DNA of 64,000 bases from DASZBX01 sp035943635 (lineage in GTDB: Bacteria > Actinomycetota > Actinomycetes > Streptomycetales > Catenulisporaceae), in the NCBI GenBank assembly GCA_035943635.1, contig DASZBX010000023.1:8077-72076 (forward strand), in the 5' to 3' direction. The notes beneath the pieces are model-generated. The model did not search any database. It was given only the letters and a program-made list of their open reading frames with translations, and was not told the DNA's origin. Positions 15,851 through 23,777 of this stretch are shown one piece after another. The stretch's first letter is position 1. Each line of letters opens with the position of its first letter. The translations under genes were made by a program, and so were the position numbers.

Positions 15851-16879
15851 ATGACCACGGCTGCGGCCGGGTCGCCGGACGGGTCCGGCGTGCCCGGCGG
15901 CGGGTCCGGCGCCGCGGCCGGGTACGGGTTCCGGCACGAGGCGATGTTCTACGCCGGCGGCGCGCAGTTCCGCCGCGGCGTGTCGGCCTTCGTCCGGGAG
16001 GGCCTGAGCGCGGGCGAGCCGGTGATGGCGGCCGTGGTCGGCGACCGGGCCCGGACGCTGCGCGAGGAGCTCGGCGCCGACGCGGCCGCGGTGACCTTCG
16101 TGGACATGGCCGAGCTCGGCCGCAACCCGGCCCGGATCATCCCGGCCTGGCAGTCCTGGGTGGACGAGCACCAGGGCGGGGGCCGGCCGTTCCGCGCGGT
16201 CGGCGAGCCGTTCTGGGCCGGGCGCAGCGCCGCCGAGGCCAGCGAGTGCCGGCAGTACGACGCGCTGCTCGGCGCCGCCTTCGGGGCCGGCCCGGCCTGG
16301 CGGCTGCTGTGCCCGTACGACACCGAGAACCTGGGCGCCGAGGTGATCGCGCACGCCGCCCGCAGCCACCCGGTGCTGGTGCACCGCGGCGGGGTGCGGC
16401 TGCCGAACCCGGACTACCGGCGGCCCGGTTCGCCGCTGGAGGCGCTGTCGGCCGAACCGCTGCCGGAACCGGCCGGCAAGGCGCTGGAGACCTTCTTCGA
16501 CCGCGAGGACCTGGCCCGGGTCCGGCAGATCGTCGGCGACTGGGCCACCCTGGCCGGGCTGGACACCGGGCGCGTCAAGGACCTGATCCTGGCGATGAAC
16601 GAACTGGCCTGCAACAGCATCCAGTACGGCGGCGGCGACGGCGTGCTGCGATTGTGGGAGGAACGCGGCGTGCTGGTCGGCGAGGTGCGCGACCGCGGGG
16701 TGATCCGCGATCCGCTGGTCGGCCGGCGCCAGCCCACCGGCAGTGCGCAGGGCGGCGCGGGCCTGTGGATCGTCAACCAGGTCTGCGACCTGGTCCAGTT
16801 GCGCTCGGTGCCCGGCACCGGGGTCACGGTCCGGGTGCACGTGGTGCTGCCCGCCGACGGCGGCGCCCAGTTCGTCTGA
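15851..16879 (+). CDS. MEDS-domain / HATPase anti-sigma-type regulator (RsbA-like)
   Basis: The 342-residue product has an N-terminal MEDS (methanogen/methylotroph DcmR sensory) domain at about 25-200 (FRHEAMFYAGGAQFRRGVSAFVREGL) and a C-terminal RsbW-like ATPase at about 215-335 with an intact N-box (AMNELACNSIQYGGG) and G-box (GGAGLWIVNQVCDLV). Proteins of this plan are anti-sigma factors or kinases that respond to ligands through MEDS. ATG 15851 is favoured by GAGG eight bases upstream over GTG 15842. A perfect hairpin follows the stop. It probably joins the same partner-switching network as the genes at 4-9 kb. Confidence 0.85.
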   Translation: MTTAAAGSPDGSGVPGGGSGAAAGYGFRHEAMFYAGGAQFRRGVSAFVREGLSAGEPVMAAVVGDRARTLREELGADAAAVTFVDMAELGRNPARIIPAWQSWVDEHQGGGRPFRAVGEPFWAGRSAAEASECRQYDALLGAAFGAGPAWRLLCPYDTENLGAEVIAHAARSHPVLVHRGGVRLPNPDYRRPGSPLEALSAEPLPEPAGKALETFFDREDLARVRQIVGDWATLAGLDTGRVKDLILAMNELACNSIQYGGGDGVLRLWEERGVLVGEVRDRGVIRDPLVGRRQPTGSAQGGAGLWIVNQVCDLVQLRSVPGTGVTVRVHVVLPADGGAQFV

Positions 16880-16896
16880 TCGCCTCCTCCGGCCGG

Positions 16897-16929
16897 TCCG
16901 GGATCCCCGGCGCCGCCGGGGATCCCGGA
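16897..16929 (+). terminator. Perfect 15-bp hairpin after the MEDS gene
   Basis: 16897-16911 is exactly complementary to 16915-16929, with a 3-base loop, 17 bases after the MEDS stop. There is no strong T-run, but GC-rich hairpins without one are common terminators in actinobacteria. Confidence 0.65.
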
Positions 16930-17142
16930 AGATCGAACCCTGCGGTGATCGATCGACCGGCGCGCAGCTGAACCGGCGCCGCCGAACCGCCCCAGCCCAC
17001 CCGGCAACGCGCGGTGTCGCTGTGATCTGCGATGCGTGGTGATCCCGGTTGGCCCGTTTCAACGGACGGCGCGCGGTTAACCGGGTGTGCCGGTCGACGA
17101 TCAGCGGGCGGAATCCGGGAAGGCACGAGACGAGGTGGACGG

Positions 17143-17628
17143 ATGATGGCCTGGGGCAGGCGTCAGCACGACGAGACGGTCGCACAGGAATTCCGGCGGG
17201 CGCTGCACCGCTCGGCCCAGGACCAGGTGGTCTCGGAGGCCGAACGGATGGTCCGGGACCTGTGGCTGGGCGAACTGACCCGGCTCAAGGCCCAGCTGAA
17301 GACCGAGTACACCCGGGCCCACGACGCCCGCGCGCAGGCCTGGGCGGCCGTGCACGACTCCCGCCGGGCCGAGGATCCCCAGGCCCTGGCCGCGGCCCGG
17401 CGCGAGCTGGGCGAGACCGACGCGGACCTGTGCCGCTGCGCCGAGGCCGACCGGGTGCTGACCGAGATCGCGGCCGAGGAGCGCAACCTGATGGGCCTGG
17501 CCGACGACGAGGCCGACCTGGTCGCCACCGCCAACCGGATCCGGGTGGACAACGCCTGGCAGGAGATGCGGGCCGTGTGGGCCAAGCAGCCGGCCCAGGC
17601 CCGGGCTCGCGGCCTGATCGGGTTCTGA
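17143..17628 (+). CDS. Helical/coiled-coil hypothetical protein
   Basis: The 161-residue protein is rich in Ala, Arg, Glu and Asp with long amphipathic helices throughout (SEAERMVRDLWLGELTRLKAQL, then RRELGETDADLCRCAEADRVL). It has no signal peptide or membrane segment. The start is ATG 17143, with GAGGTG eight bases upstream; an ATG codon follows immediately, so 17146 is equally possible. It is followed after 31 bases by a 67-residue membrane peptide gene, probably an operon. I do not recognise the family. Confidence 0.65.
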   Translation: MMAWGRRQHDETVAQEFRRALHRSAQDQVVSEAERMVRDLWLGELTRLKAQLKTEYTRAHDARAQAWAAVHDSRRAEDPQALAAARRELGETDADLCRCAEADRVLTEIAAEERNLMGLADDEADLVATANRIRVDNAWQEMRAVWAKQPAQARARGLIGF

Positions 17629-17659
17629 TCCGCGCCGCACACCGATCGGAAGGACGGCC

Positions 17660-17863
17660 ATGGTCTTCGTCTGCTTACTCGTCCCCATCCTCCTGCTGGG
17701 GGCGCTGCTCGGCCTCGGCCGGTTCGAGGACCACCTCCTGCGAGGCCCCGCGCCCGGCGGCCGCGGCAGACCGCCGGCCGCGCTGCCGCCGACCGGGTGG
17801 TCCGAGCTCTCCGCTCTGGAGGGAGCAGCCGGCACCGCCGTCGTCCCGACGGGAACCGAGTGA
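17660..17863 (+). CDS. Small membrane-anchored hypothetical protein
   Basis: The 67-residue product has one N-terminal hydrophobic helix (MVFVCLLVPILLLGALLGLG) followed by a Pro/Gly-rich tail. It could be a membrane anchor or an uncleaved signal. GGAAGGACGGCC precedes the ATG at good spacing, which with the hydrophobic start is the main support. It lies just downstream of the coiled-coil gene and is convergent with the TetR gene. Confidence 0.55.
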   Translation: MVFVCLLVPILLLGALLGLGRFEDHLLRGPAPGGRGRPPAALPPTGWSELSALEGAAGTAVVPTGTE

Positions 17864-17900
17864 TGACGAACCAACGCGCCACCAGCCCGGGGCATTCTCG

Positions 17901-18500
17901 TCAGAGCGTGGTCGGCGGAGGTTGCGGCAGTGTGTGGGCGCCGTCGGGGCGCAGGCCGTCGAAGATGATCGCGAGGTATCGCTGCCACAGGTCTGGCGAG
18001 GCGTCCGGGAGATAGCTGGTCACGTAGTTCGGTGCGCACATCAGCAGGATGACGTCAGTGCCGGTGATGTCGGACCGGATCGCGCCGTGTTCCCGGGCCC
18101 GGTCGACCAACGCGTGGATGGTCTGAAACATCCTTGTGCGGGCCTGGACTACCGCGGGGATGCCGTCGCCGGCCTCTTGCAGGAACGACAGGTCACGCTG
18201 TCGACGCTGGTCCCCGGCGGCGGTGAGGAACGTCAACAGCGCGGCGCCGGGGTCGTCGGCGTCCATCAGCTGCTCGCCGACAGTGCCGAGGGCTTCGACG
18301 CGGTCCAGGACGATGGCGGCGATCAGGTCGTCCTTGGTGGGGAAGTGGCGGAACACGGTGCCCTTGCCGACGCCGGCGCGGCGGGCGACGTCGGCGACCG
18401 AGGCGTCCAGGCCTTGCTCGGCGAACACGTCGGCCGCCGCGGCCAGCAGAAGGGCGCGGTTTCGGGCGGCGTCGGCGCGCAGCGGTCGGGACGTGGTCAC
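17901..18500 (-). CDS. TetR/AcrR-family transcription repressor
   Basis: The 199-residue product has the TetR N-terminal helix-turn-helix at about 12-58 (LLLAAAADVFAEQGLDASVADVARRAGVGKGTVFRHFPTKDDL) and a ligand-binding C-terminal helical domain. It is divergent from a quinone-oxidoreductase gene. Two near-identical palindromes lie in the spacer (18520-18531 and 18567-18578), so it very probably represses both itself and the oxidoreductase, perhaps with the MFS gene behind it. The inducer is unknown; an electrophile or drug would fit the neighbours. Confidence 0.92.
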   Translation of the reverse strand: MTTSRPLRADAARNRALLLAAAADVFAEQGLDASVADVARRAGVGKGTVFRHFPTKDDLIAAIVLDRVEALGTVGEQLMDADDPGAALLTFLTAAGDQRRQRDLSFLQEAGDGIPAVVQARTRMFQTIHALVDRAREHGAIRSDITGTDVILLMCAPNYVTSYLPDASPDLWQRYLAIIFDGLRPDGAHTLPQPPPTTL

Positions 18501-18519
18501 CGCGGCAGCCTATCAAGTT

Positions 18520-18531
18520 GACCGCGCGGTC
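18520..18531. promoter_or_regulatory. TetR operator candidate 1
   Basis: GACCGCGCGGTC is a perfect 12-bp palindrome 20 bases upstream of the TetR start. The bases CGCTTATC follow it, closely matching the second site's CGTTTATC. Repetition of palindrome plus flank in a TetR divergent spacer is strong circumstantial evidence for an operator. Confidence 0.65.
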
Positions 18532-18566
18532 CGCTTATCGCTAACCTCCGTTCCGGGGCGTAACAT

Positions 18567-18578
18567 GACCGCCCGGTC
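18567..18578. promoter_or_regulatory. TetR operator candidate 2
   Basis: GACCGCCCGGTC, with one central mismatch to a perfect palindrome, lies 47 bases from site 1 and 38 bases before the oxidoreductase start. It shares the downstream TTATC flank with site 1. A repressor bound here would overlap the promoter of the rightward gene. Confidence 0.65.
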
Positions 18579-18615
18579 CGTTTATCCTGGAGGGGTTTTG
18601 AGCAACCGAGGATCG

Positions 18616-19581
18616 ATGAAAGCCGTCGTCGCCACCGCCTACGGGCCGCCGGAACAGTACACGGTGGCCCACGTGCCGGTTCCGCGGCCCGGACCCGGGC
18701 AGATCCAGGTGAGGATCGCCGCGGCGGCGATCAATCCCGCCGACGTACTCCTGCCCGGCGGCGAGCTCGGCGAGGCCGTCGCAGTGCAGTTCCCGCACAT
18801 CCCCGGCAACGACTTCGCCGGGACCGTCACCGAGGTCGGCGCCGATATCGTCGCCTACCGGGTCGGCGACGAGGTGTTCGGCGTGGCCATACCCAGGGTG
18901 CTCCGGGCGATGGCCGGCAGGAGACCGTCGGTCGGCACCGGCTCGCTGGCCGAGTACGCCGTCGTCGAGGCCGACACCGCGCTGGTGGCGCACCGGCCGG
19001 CCGCACTGCCGGTCCAGGACGCGGCGGCGCTGGCCACTGCGGGTCTGACCGCCCTGGCCATCGCGAAGACCGCGAACGTCCAGCCCGGCGAACGGGTGCT
19101 GGTGGTCGGGGCGACCGGCGGGGTCGGCACAGCCCTGATTCCCCTGCTCGTCGCCGCGCAGGCCCATGTGACCGCAACGGCGACCGATGCCGACGCCGAC
19201 GTACTGCGCGAACTGGGCGCAGCGGACATCATCGGGTATCAGGAGGCAGATTACCCGGCCGGCCTCGACGTCGCAGTCAACGCCGTCCTCGCGGGCGACC
19301 ACCTGTCCGGCCTCGCCGCGGCGTTGAGGCCTGGCGGGCGCCTGCTCACGATCACCTACCCGGTTCCGACGCCGGAGTCGATCGGCCGCGACGACGTCGG
19401 ACTGCACTTCGTCCTCGACCTGGACGGCGACCTCGGCGGCATGCGTGAAGTCGGCGAAGCAGCCGTGCGCCGGGAACTGCGCGCCACGATCGGGCGCCGG
19501 TACCGGCTTGAGGAGGGTCCGCAGGCGTGCGCCGATTTCGCCCGCTTGCACACCACGGGCAAGCTCGTCGTCACGATGTAG
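18616..19581 (+). CDS. NADP-dependent quinone oxidoreductase-type MDR protein
   Basis: The 321-residue medium-chain dehydrogenase/reductase has an N-terminal GroES-like domain (PGPGQIQVRIAAAAINPAD...HIPGNDFAGTV) and a Rossmann domain with VVGATGGVGTALI. The catalytic-zinc cysteine pattern is absent, placing it with zeta-crystallin/quinone reductases that reduce quinones or enones with NADPH. ATG 18616 is used, but TTG 18598 just after GGAGGGG is possible. It is divergent from TetR with operators between, and 94 bases upstream of an MFS gene, suggesting a coordinated response to a toxic compound. Confidence 0.88.
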   Translation: MKAVVATAYGPPEQYTVAHVPVPRPGPGQIQVRIAAAAINPADVLLPGGELGEAVAVQFPHIPGNDFAGTVTEVGADIVAYRVGDEVFGVAIPRVLRAMAGRRPSVGTGSLAEYAVVEADTALVAHRPAALPVQDAAALATAGLTALAIAKTANVQPGERVLVVGATGGVGTALIPLLVAAQAHVTATATDADADVLRELGAADIIGYQEADYPAGLDVAVNAVLAGDHLSGLAAALRPGGRLLTITYPVPTPESIGRDDVGLHFVLDLDGDLGGMREVGEAAVRRELRATIGRRYRLEEGPQACADFARLHTTGKLVVTM

Positions 19582-19634
19582 CCCCGGCGAGGCGGCAAGC
19601 GTCGCAAGACTCGTGGACAGGTCGGTTTGTCCTG

Positions 19635-19646
19635 ACCGGAAACGGT
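19635..19646. promoter_or_regulatory. Weak third TetR-like site before the MFS gene
   Basis: ACCGGAAACGGT has 4-bp perfect arms preceded by TG and followed by TATCC, resembling the GACCG...CGGT...TTATC pattern of the two TetR operators. It lies 30 bases before the MFS start. The match is partial and could be chance. Confidence 0.25.
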
Positions 19647-19675
19647 TATCCGACTTGCCCACTAGGAGGTGCCGA

Positions 19676-21232
19676 ATGTCACAGAGTGGTGATGTCGCCG
19701 CCGGCGCGACAACTGGCAGAACCATACGCACACTGATCCCGGCCCGGGTCGACCGACTCCCGTGGTCCGGATTCCACACCAGGCTCGTGATCGCGCTCGG
19801 CGTCGCGTGGATCCTGGACGGCCTGGAGATCACCGTCGCCAGTGCGATGGCGGGCGTGCTGAACACCAGCTCGACGCTGAACATGTCGTCCACCGCGGTC
19901 GGCGCGATCGCCACCGTGTACCTGGCCGGGGAGGTCGTCGGCGCACTGGTCTTCGGCCGGCTCTCGGACCGGCTCGGCCGGCGCAAGCTGTTCATGATCA
20001 CCCTGGGCATCTACCTGGTCGGCAGCGGCCTGACCGCGCTGACCTTCGGCGCCGGCACCGGGTGGGTGTTGTTCCTCTACTTCACCCGGTTCGTGGCCGG
20101 CACCGGCATCGGCGGCGAGTACGCCGCGATCAACTCCGCGATCGGCGAGATGATCCCGGCCCGCCACCGCGGTCAGGTGGACATCGCCGTCAACGGCACC
20201 TACTGGGCCGGCGCGGTCCTGGGCACCCTCGGCTCGCTGCTGTTCCTCAACGTCGTGCCCGAGCACCTCGGCTGGCGGCTCGGCTTCCTGCTCGGGCCGG
20301 TGCTGGCCGTGGTGATCCTGGCCGTGCGCCGCAACCTGCCGGAAAGCCCGCGCTGGCAGGTGATGCACGACCGCCCGGACGAGGCCGAGGCGACGATCGG
20401 CGAGATCGAACGCGAGGTGGCCGACAGCGGCCGCGAGGTCACCGCGGTCGACGAGGACCAGGCGATGGAGATCACGCCGCAGCCCCCGGCCGGCTACCTG
20501 ACCCTGATCAAGGTGCTGTTCTCCAGCTACCCCGGCCGCTCCACCCTCGGCGCGACCCTGATGATCAGCCAGTCGTTCCTGTACAACTCGATCTTCTTCA
20601 CCTACACCCTCGTGCTGACCAAGTTCTACGGGGTCAAGTCCAACGCCGCGCCCTGGTTCCTGATCGCCTTCGCGGCCGGCAACCTGATCGGCCCGTTCAC
20701 CCTGGGCCGGCTGTTCGACACGATCGGGCGCAAGAAGATGATCGCCGGGACCTACCTGATCTCCGGCGTGCTGCTCGCGGTCACCGCCCAGCTGTTCGAG
20801 TCCGGCGACCTGACCGCGCTGACCCAGACCCTGGCCTGGTGCGTGATCTTCTTCTTCGCCTCCAGCGGCGCGAGCGCGGCCTACCTGACCGTCAGCGAGA
20901 TCTTCCCGCTGGAGGTCCGGGCCCAGGCGATCGCGGTGTTCTTCGCCATCGCCCAGGGCTTCGGGGCCCTGGGCCCGGTGCTCTACGGCCACCTGATCGG
21001 CGACGGCCACGACCCGCACAAGCTGTTCATCGGCTACCTGATCGGCGCCGGGGTGATGATGGTCGGCGGGATCTGCGAGATCGTGCTCGGCGTGTCGGCC
21101 GAGGGCAAGGGCCTGGAGTCGATCGCCAAGCCGCTGTCCGCGATCCGCAAGACCGGTTCGGGCCTCGGCGCCGCGATGTCGGGCAAGACCGGTACGCCGC
21201 CGCGGCCGGCCCGGGCCGACGGGTTGCGCTGA
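19676..21232 (+). CDS. MFS transporter, sugar-porter/MHS-like
   Basis: The 518-residue product has about 12 membrane helices. It carries the MFS loop motifs GRLSDRLGRRKLF (between helices 2 and 3) and RLFDTIGRKKMI in the second half, plus the sugar-porter-like ESPRW and the family feature RFVAGTGIGGEYAAINSAIGEMIPARHRG. It would take up or exchange a small organic solute using the proton gradient; the substrate is unknown. ATG 19676 has an excellent AGGAGG upstream, so the longer upstream frame is rejected. It lies 94 bases after the oxidoreductase, possibly co-transcribed, and ends before a strong terminator. Confidence 0.9.
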   Translation: MSQSGDVAAGATTGRTIRTLIPARVDRLPWSGFHTRLVIALGVAWILDGLEITVASAMAGVLNTSSTLNMSSTAVGAIATVYLAGEVVGALVFGRLSDRLGRRKLFMITLGIYLVGSGLTALTFGAGTGWVLFLYFTRFVAGTGIGGEYAAINSAIGEMIPARHRGQVDIAVNGTYWAGAVLGTLGSLLFLNVVPEHLGWRLGFLLGPVLAVVILAVRRNLPESPRWQVMHDRPDEAEATIGEIEREVADSGREVTAVDEDQAMEITPQPPAGYLTLIKVLFSSYPGRSTLGATLMISQSFLYNSIFFTYTLVLTKFYGVKSNAAPWFLIAFAAGNLIGPFTLGRLFDTIGRKKMIAGTYLISGVLLAVTAQLFESGDLTALTQTLAWCVIFFFASSGASAAYLTVSEIFPLEVRAQAIAVFFAIAQGFGALGPVLYGHLIGDGHDPHKLFIGYLIGAGVMMVGGICEIVLGVSAEGKGLESIAKPLSAIRKTGSGLGAAMSGKTGTPPRPARADGLR

Positions 21233-21276
21233 CCGGCGCCGCGGTTACCGCACTCGCACGTCCACGGTGTGTGACA

Positions 21277-21329
21277 CGCCCGGGCGGAAGCAGGACCACA
21301 CCGAGGTCCTGGCTCCGCCCGGGCGTTTT
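21277..21329 (+). terminator. Rho-independent terminator after the MFS gene
   Basis: A long imperfect hairpin (CGCCCGGGCGGA...AGGACC pairing with GGTCCT...TCCGCCCGGGCG) is followed directly by TTTT at 21326-21329. It is the clearest intrinsic terminator in the window. Confidence 0.85.
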
Positions 21330-21547
21330 CGCGCAGATCACGGAGTCGGTTGCCCGGAGATTACTCAGATGTTAGCGAAATGACTACGGCCCGTAGAAGA
21401 CTCGTAGATCGGAAGGGCCGCTGATTTCGCCAGCACAGTGCCGTGCTGCGCCCCCTTCTCGCAGCTGCGTGGCGGGCGCGCCTTGTCGACGCCGCCCGGA
21501 ACCCGCGCTGCGCACCATTTGGCACTGTTGATTGATGGGGGAAGACC

Positions 21548-22681
21548 ATGATGAGGCCGTTTTCCGAACGCGCGGACCAGTCCGATCCGCAAGCCCGCCC
21601 GCAGCCGGTCCCGACCGCCCGGCTGCAACCGGCCGACTCGCCCCGGCTGGCCGGGGTCAACGCCGAGCACGTGCGCCACCTGGCCGGGGTGGCGGCCGGG
21701 CTGCCGCCGATCCTGGTGCACCGCCGGACGATGCGGGTCATCGACGGGATGCACCGGCTGCAGGCCGCGAAGCTGCGCGGGGCGACCGAGATCGAGGCGG
21801 TGTTCTTCGACGGGGACGAGAGCGAGGCGTTCATCCGGGCGGTCAAGGAGAACACCGCGCACGGCCTGCCGCTCTCGCTGACCGAGCGCAAGGCCGCCGC
21901 GCTGCGGATCCTCAAGACCCACCCGGACTGGTCCGACCGCTCGATCGGGCAGGTGGTGCGGCTCTCGCCGAAGACCGTGGGCGCGATCCGGCACGACCGA
22001 AGCGCGGGCATCCCCGCGGTGCGCACCCGGCTGGGCCGGGACGGTCGGCAGCGGCGCCTGCGCGAGGCCAACGCCGCGCGCAGCGCGGGCAACGGCGCCG
22101 GGACCAGCCCGAGCCCGCGCGCGACCGCGGCCGCCGGCCCGGCCGCGGGCGCCGAGCGGATGGTGCTGAACCCCGGCCGCACGCAGCGCGAAGTGGTCGT
22201 GACCATGACCCCGACCGCCGCGGCCCAACTGGTGCGCCGCCAGCCGGTCCGCTACGTGCCCGGCCCGGCTCCCGCGCCCGCCGCCCGCGCCACGTACCCC
22301 GGCGGCCCGGCCGGACTGGTCCCGCGCCAGGCGGCCCGGTCGGTGGCCCGGCAGCCGAGCGGCGGCCCGCAGCCGCGGACCGGTTCGTCCCGGGACGTGC
22401 ACGCGCTGATGCAGATCCTGTCCCGCGACCCCTCGCTGCGGCTGAACGACAGCGGCCGCGACCTGCTGCGCTGCCTGATCACCCGCGCGGTCGAGCCGGG
22501 GGACTGGGACGAGCTGGCCGCGGCCGTGCCGCCGCACTGCGCGGAGGCGGTGATGGAGCTGGCGACCGCCTACGCGCGGGCGTGGGCGGACCTGGCCGAG
22601 CAGATGGAGCGCACCTCCCGCGGGGCCAGGTCCGCGGCCGGGGCGGCCGGCCTGCTGGGCGCGCCCTCGCGCACTGCGTGA
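21548..22681 (+). CDS. ParB/Srx-domain transcription regulator, StrR-like
   Basis: The 377-residue product has an N-terminal ParB-like domain (about 25-110) with RVIDGMHRLQAAKLRGA and EAFIRAVKENTAHGLPLS, then a helix-turn-helix (WSDRSIGQVVRLSPKTVGAIR) and a long Ala/Pro/Arg-rich C-terminal part. StrR, NovG and Bbr, activators of antibiotic clusters, share this plan. No biosynthetic cluster lies in the window, so its targets are elsewhere or it acts more broadly. ATG 21548 follows GGGGGAAGACC; ATG 21551 is equally possible. Confidence 0.78.
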   Translation: MMRPFSERADQSDPQARPQPVPTARLQPADSPRLAGVNAEHVRHLAGVAAGLPPILVHRRTMRVIDGMHRLQAAKLRGATEIEAVFFDGDESEAFIRAVKENTAHGLPLSLTERKAAALRILKTHPDWSDRSIGQVVRLSPKTVGAIRHDRSAGIPAVRTRLGRDGRQRRLREANAARSAGNGAGTSPSPRATAAAGPAAGAERMVLNPGRTQREVVVTMTPTAAAQLVRRQPVRYVPGPAPAPAARATYPGGPAGLVPRQAARSVARQPSGGPQPRTGSSRDVHALMQILSRDPSLRLNDSGRDLLRCLITRAVEPGDWDELAAAVPPHCAEAVMELATAYARAWADLAEQMERTSRGARSAAGAAGLLGAPSRTA

Positions 22682-22689
22682 ACGGCCGC

Positions 22690-22723
22690 GGCCGGGCGGC
22701 CACGAAAGCGTGATCGCCCGGCC
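22690..22723 (+). terminator. Hairpin after the StrR-like gene
   Basis: GGCCGGGCG at 22690-22698 pairs exactly with CGCCCGGCC at 22715-22723, with a nested CACG/CGTG stem inside. It starts 8 bases after the stop. No T-run. Confidence 0.55.
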
Positions 22724-22761
22724 GGGTGATTGAGCATGCGTATTACTGGGGAGCCGACAGA

Positions 22762-23240
22762 TCAAGGCGCGCCGGACCGTGCGGCCCGGTCAGCCGGGAA
22801 GGTGGGCAGGGTGACCGAGACGACCAGCCCGGGGTTGGCCGCCTCCAGCCCGTTGATCGCCTCGAACCGCAGGTTATTCGCGCCGGTGTAGTCGAGCGTC
22901 GGGCCCTCGATGTCGAAGTCCAGGTGGGTGACCCCGAGGCTGGTGATCACCACCTGGTAGGCGGCCTGCAGACTGGCTTCGGTGGTGCAGGCCTGGGCCA
23001 GTTCGGTGCCGTCGGCGCCGCCGAAGGAGACGATCGGGGTCGCGCCGCCGGCCTTCGCCGCCGCGATGTCCCCGCTGATCGTCGGGTCGTTGTTCACCGG
23101 CAGGGTGTCGCCCCAGATCGGACTGCACCCGGCGGCCACCACGAACGCCGTGGTGTAGGTCTTCAGGCCCGCCTTGGCCGCGCTCAGCAGCATGCCCTCC
23201 TCGTTGTTGGTCATGTCCACGTAGGCGGATTCTCCTTCGG
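22762..23240 (-). pseudogene. Remnant of a GH18 chitinase, both ends missing
   Basis: The frame contains about 155 residues clearly from the N-terminal half of a GH18 catalytic domain: AYVDMTNNEEGMLLSAAKAGLKTYTTAFVV, GCSPIWGDTLPV, PIVSFGGADGTELAQACT and the active-site strand HLDFDIEG (DxxDxDxE with the catalytic Glu). It breaks off at VSVTLPTFPADRA and reaches a stop at 22762. There is no signal peptide or start codon with a ribosome-binding site, and the second half of the barrel is absent. It is a decayed secreted chitinase or a transferred fragment. Confidence 0.75.
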
Positions 23241-23516
23241 CGATCACGGCAGGTACGGCCGCGTCCCGGCCTGAACGGACGCGGCGCACCCGGTGCATCG
23301 CCGGGCACCGTGTACGTGGAAGGACAATGGTCTAGTCCAATGCCGCTGTCAAGCCCGACCGCGCGGCCGGACCGCTGTTACCGGACGGTCACACGTGGTT
23401 ACCGAACCGTGACAACCTTCGGCCCGATCCGACAGTTAGTCAGTCCGAGCAGCCGATCCGAGGCCTGACCGCGCGGCGGTCGTCGACAACCGATGACGTC
23501 AGACAGGGGTACCGCC

Positions 23517-23759
23517 ATGCCGAAAACCGCCCGCACTGGTACGGACCGGAAACCGGAGACCCTGGACGCGGGCACACCGCTGCCCGCGCCGCGCTCCTGG
23601 TTCTACTGGTCCTGCGTCGTCGGCGCGATGGCCGCGGCGGTGGTCGTGATCGTGGCCAGCCTGGTCTGCGCCGCGCTGACCGGCAGCATGGCGCCCGCCT
23701 CCGTCCGTGGCGGCTCCATCGGCATCTCGCCGACCGCCGCGGCGGACGAGAACCGCTGA
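23517..23759 (+). CDS. Small single-pass membrane protein
   Basis: The 80-residue product has a charged N-terminus, one membrane helix (WSCVVGAMAAAVVVIVASLVCAALTG) and a short Ser/Gly-rich outer tail. ATG 23517 is chosen because AGGGGT lies 6 bases before it; ATG 23493 in the same frame lacks a site. It is convergent with the giant gene. Function unknown. Confidence 0.55.
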   Translation: MPKTARTGTDRKPETLDAGTPLPAPRSWFYWSCVVGAMAAAVVVIVASLVCAALTGSMAPASVRGGSIGISPTAAADENR

Positions 23760-23777
23760 CAGGCCAACCGATCCGCG

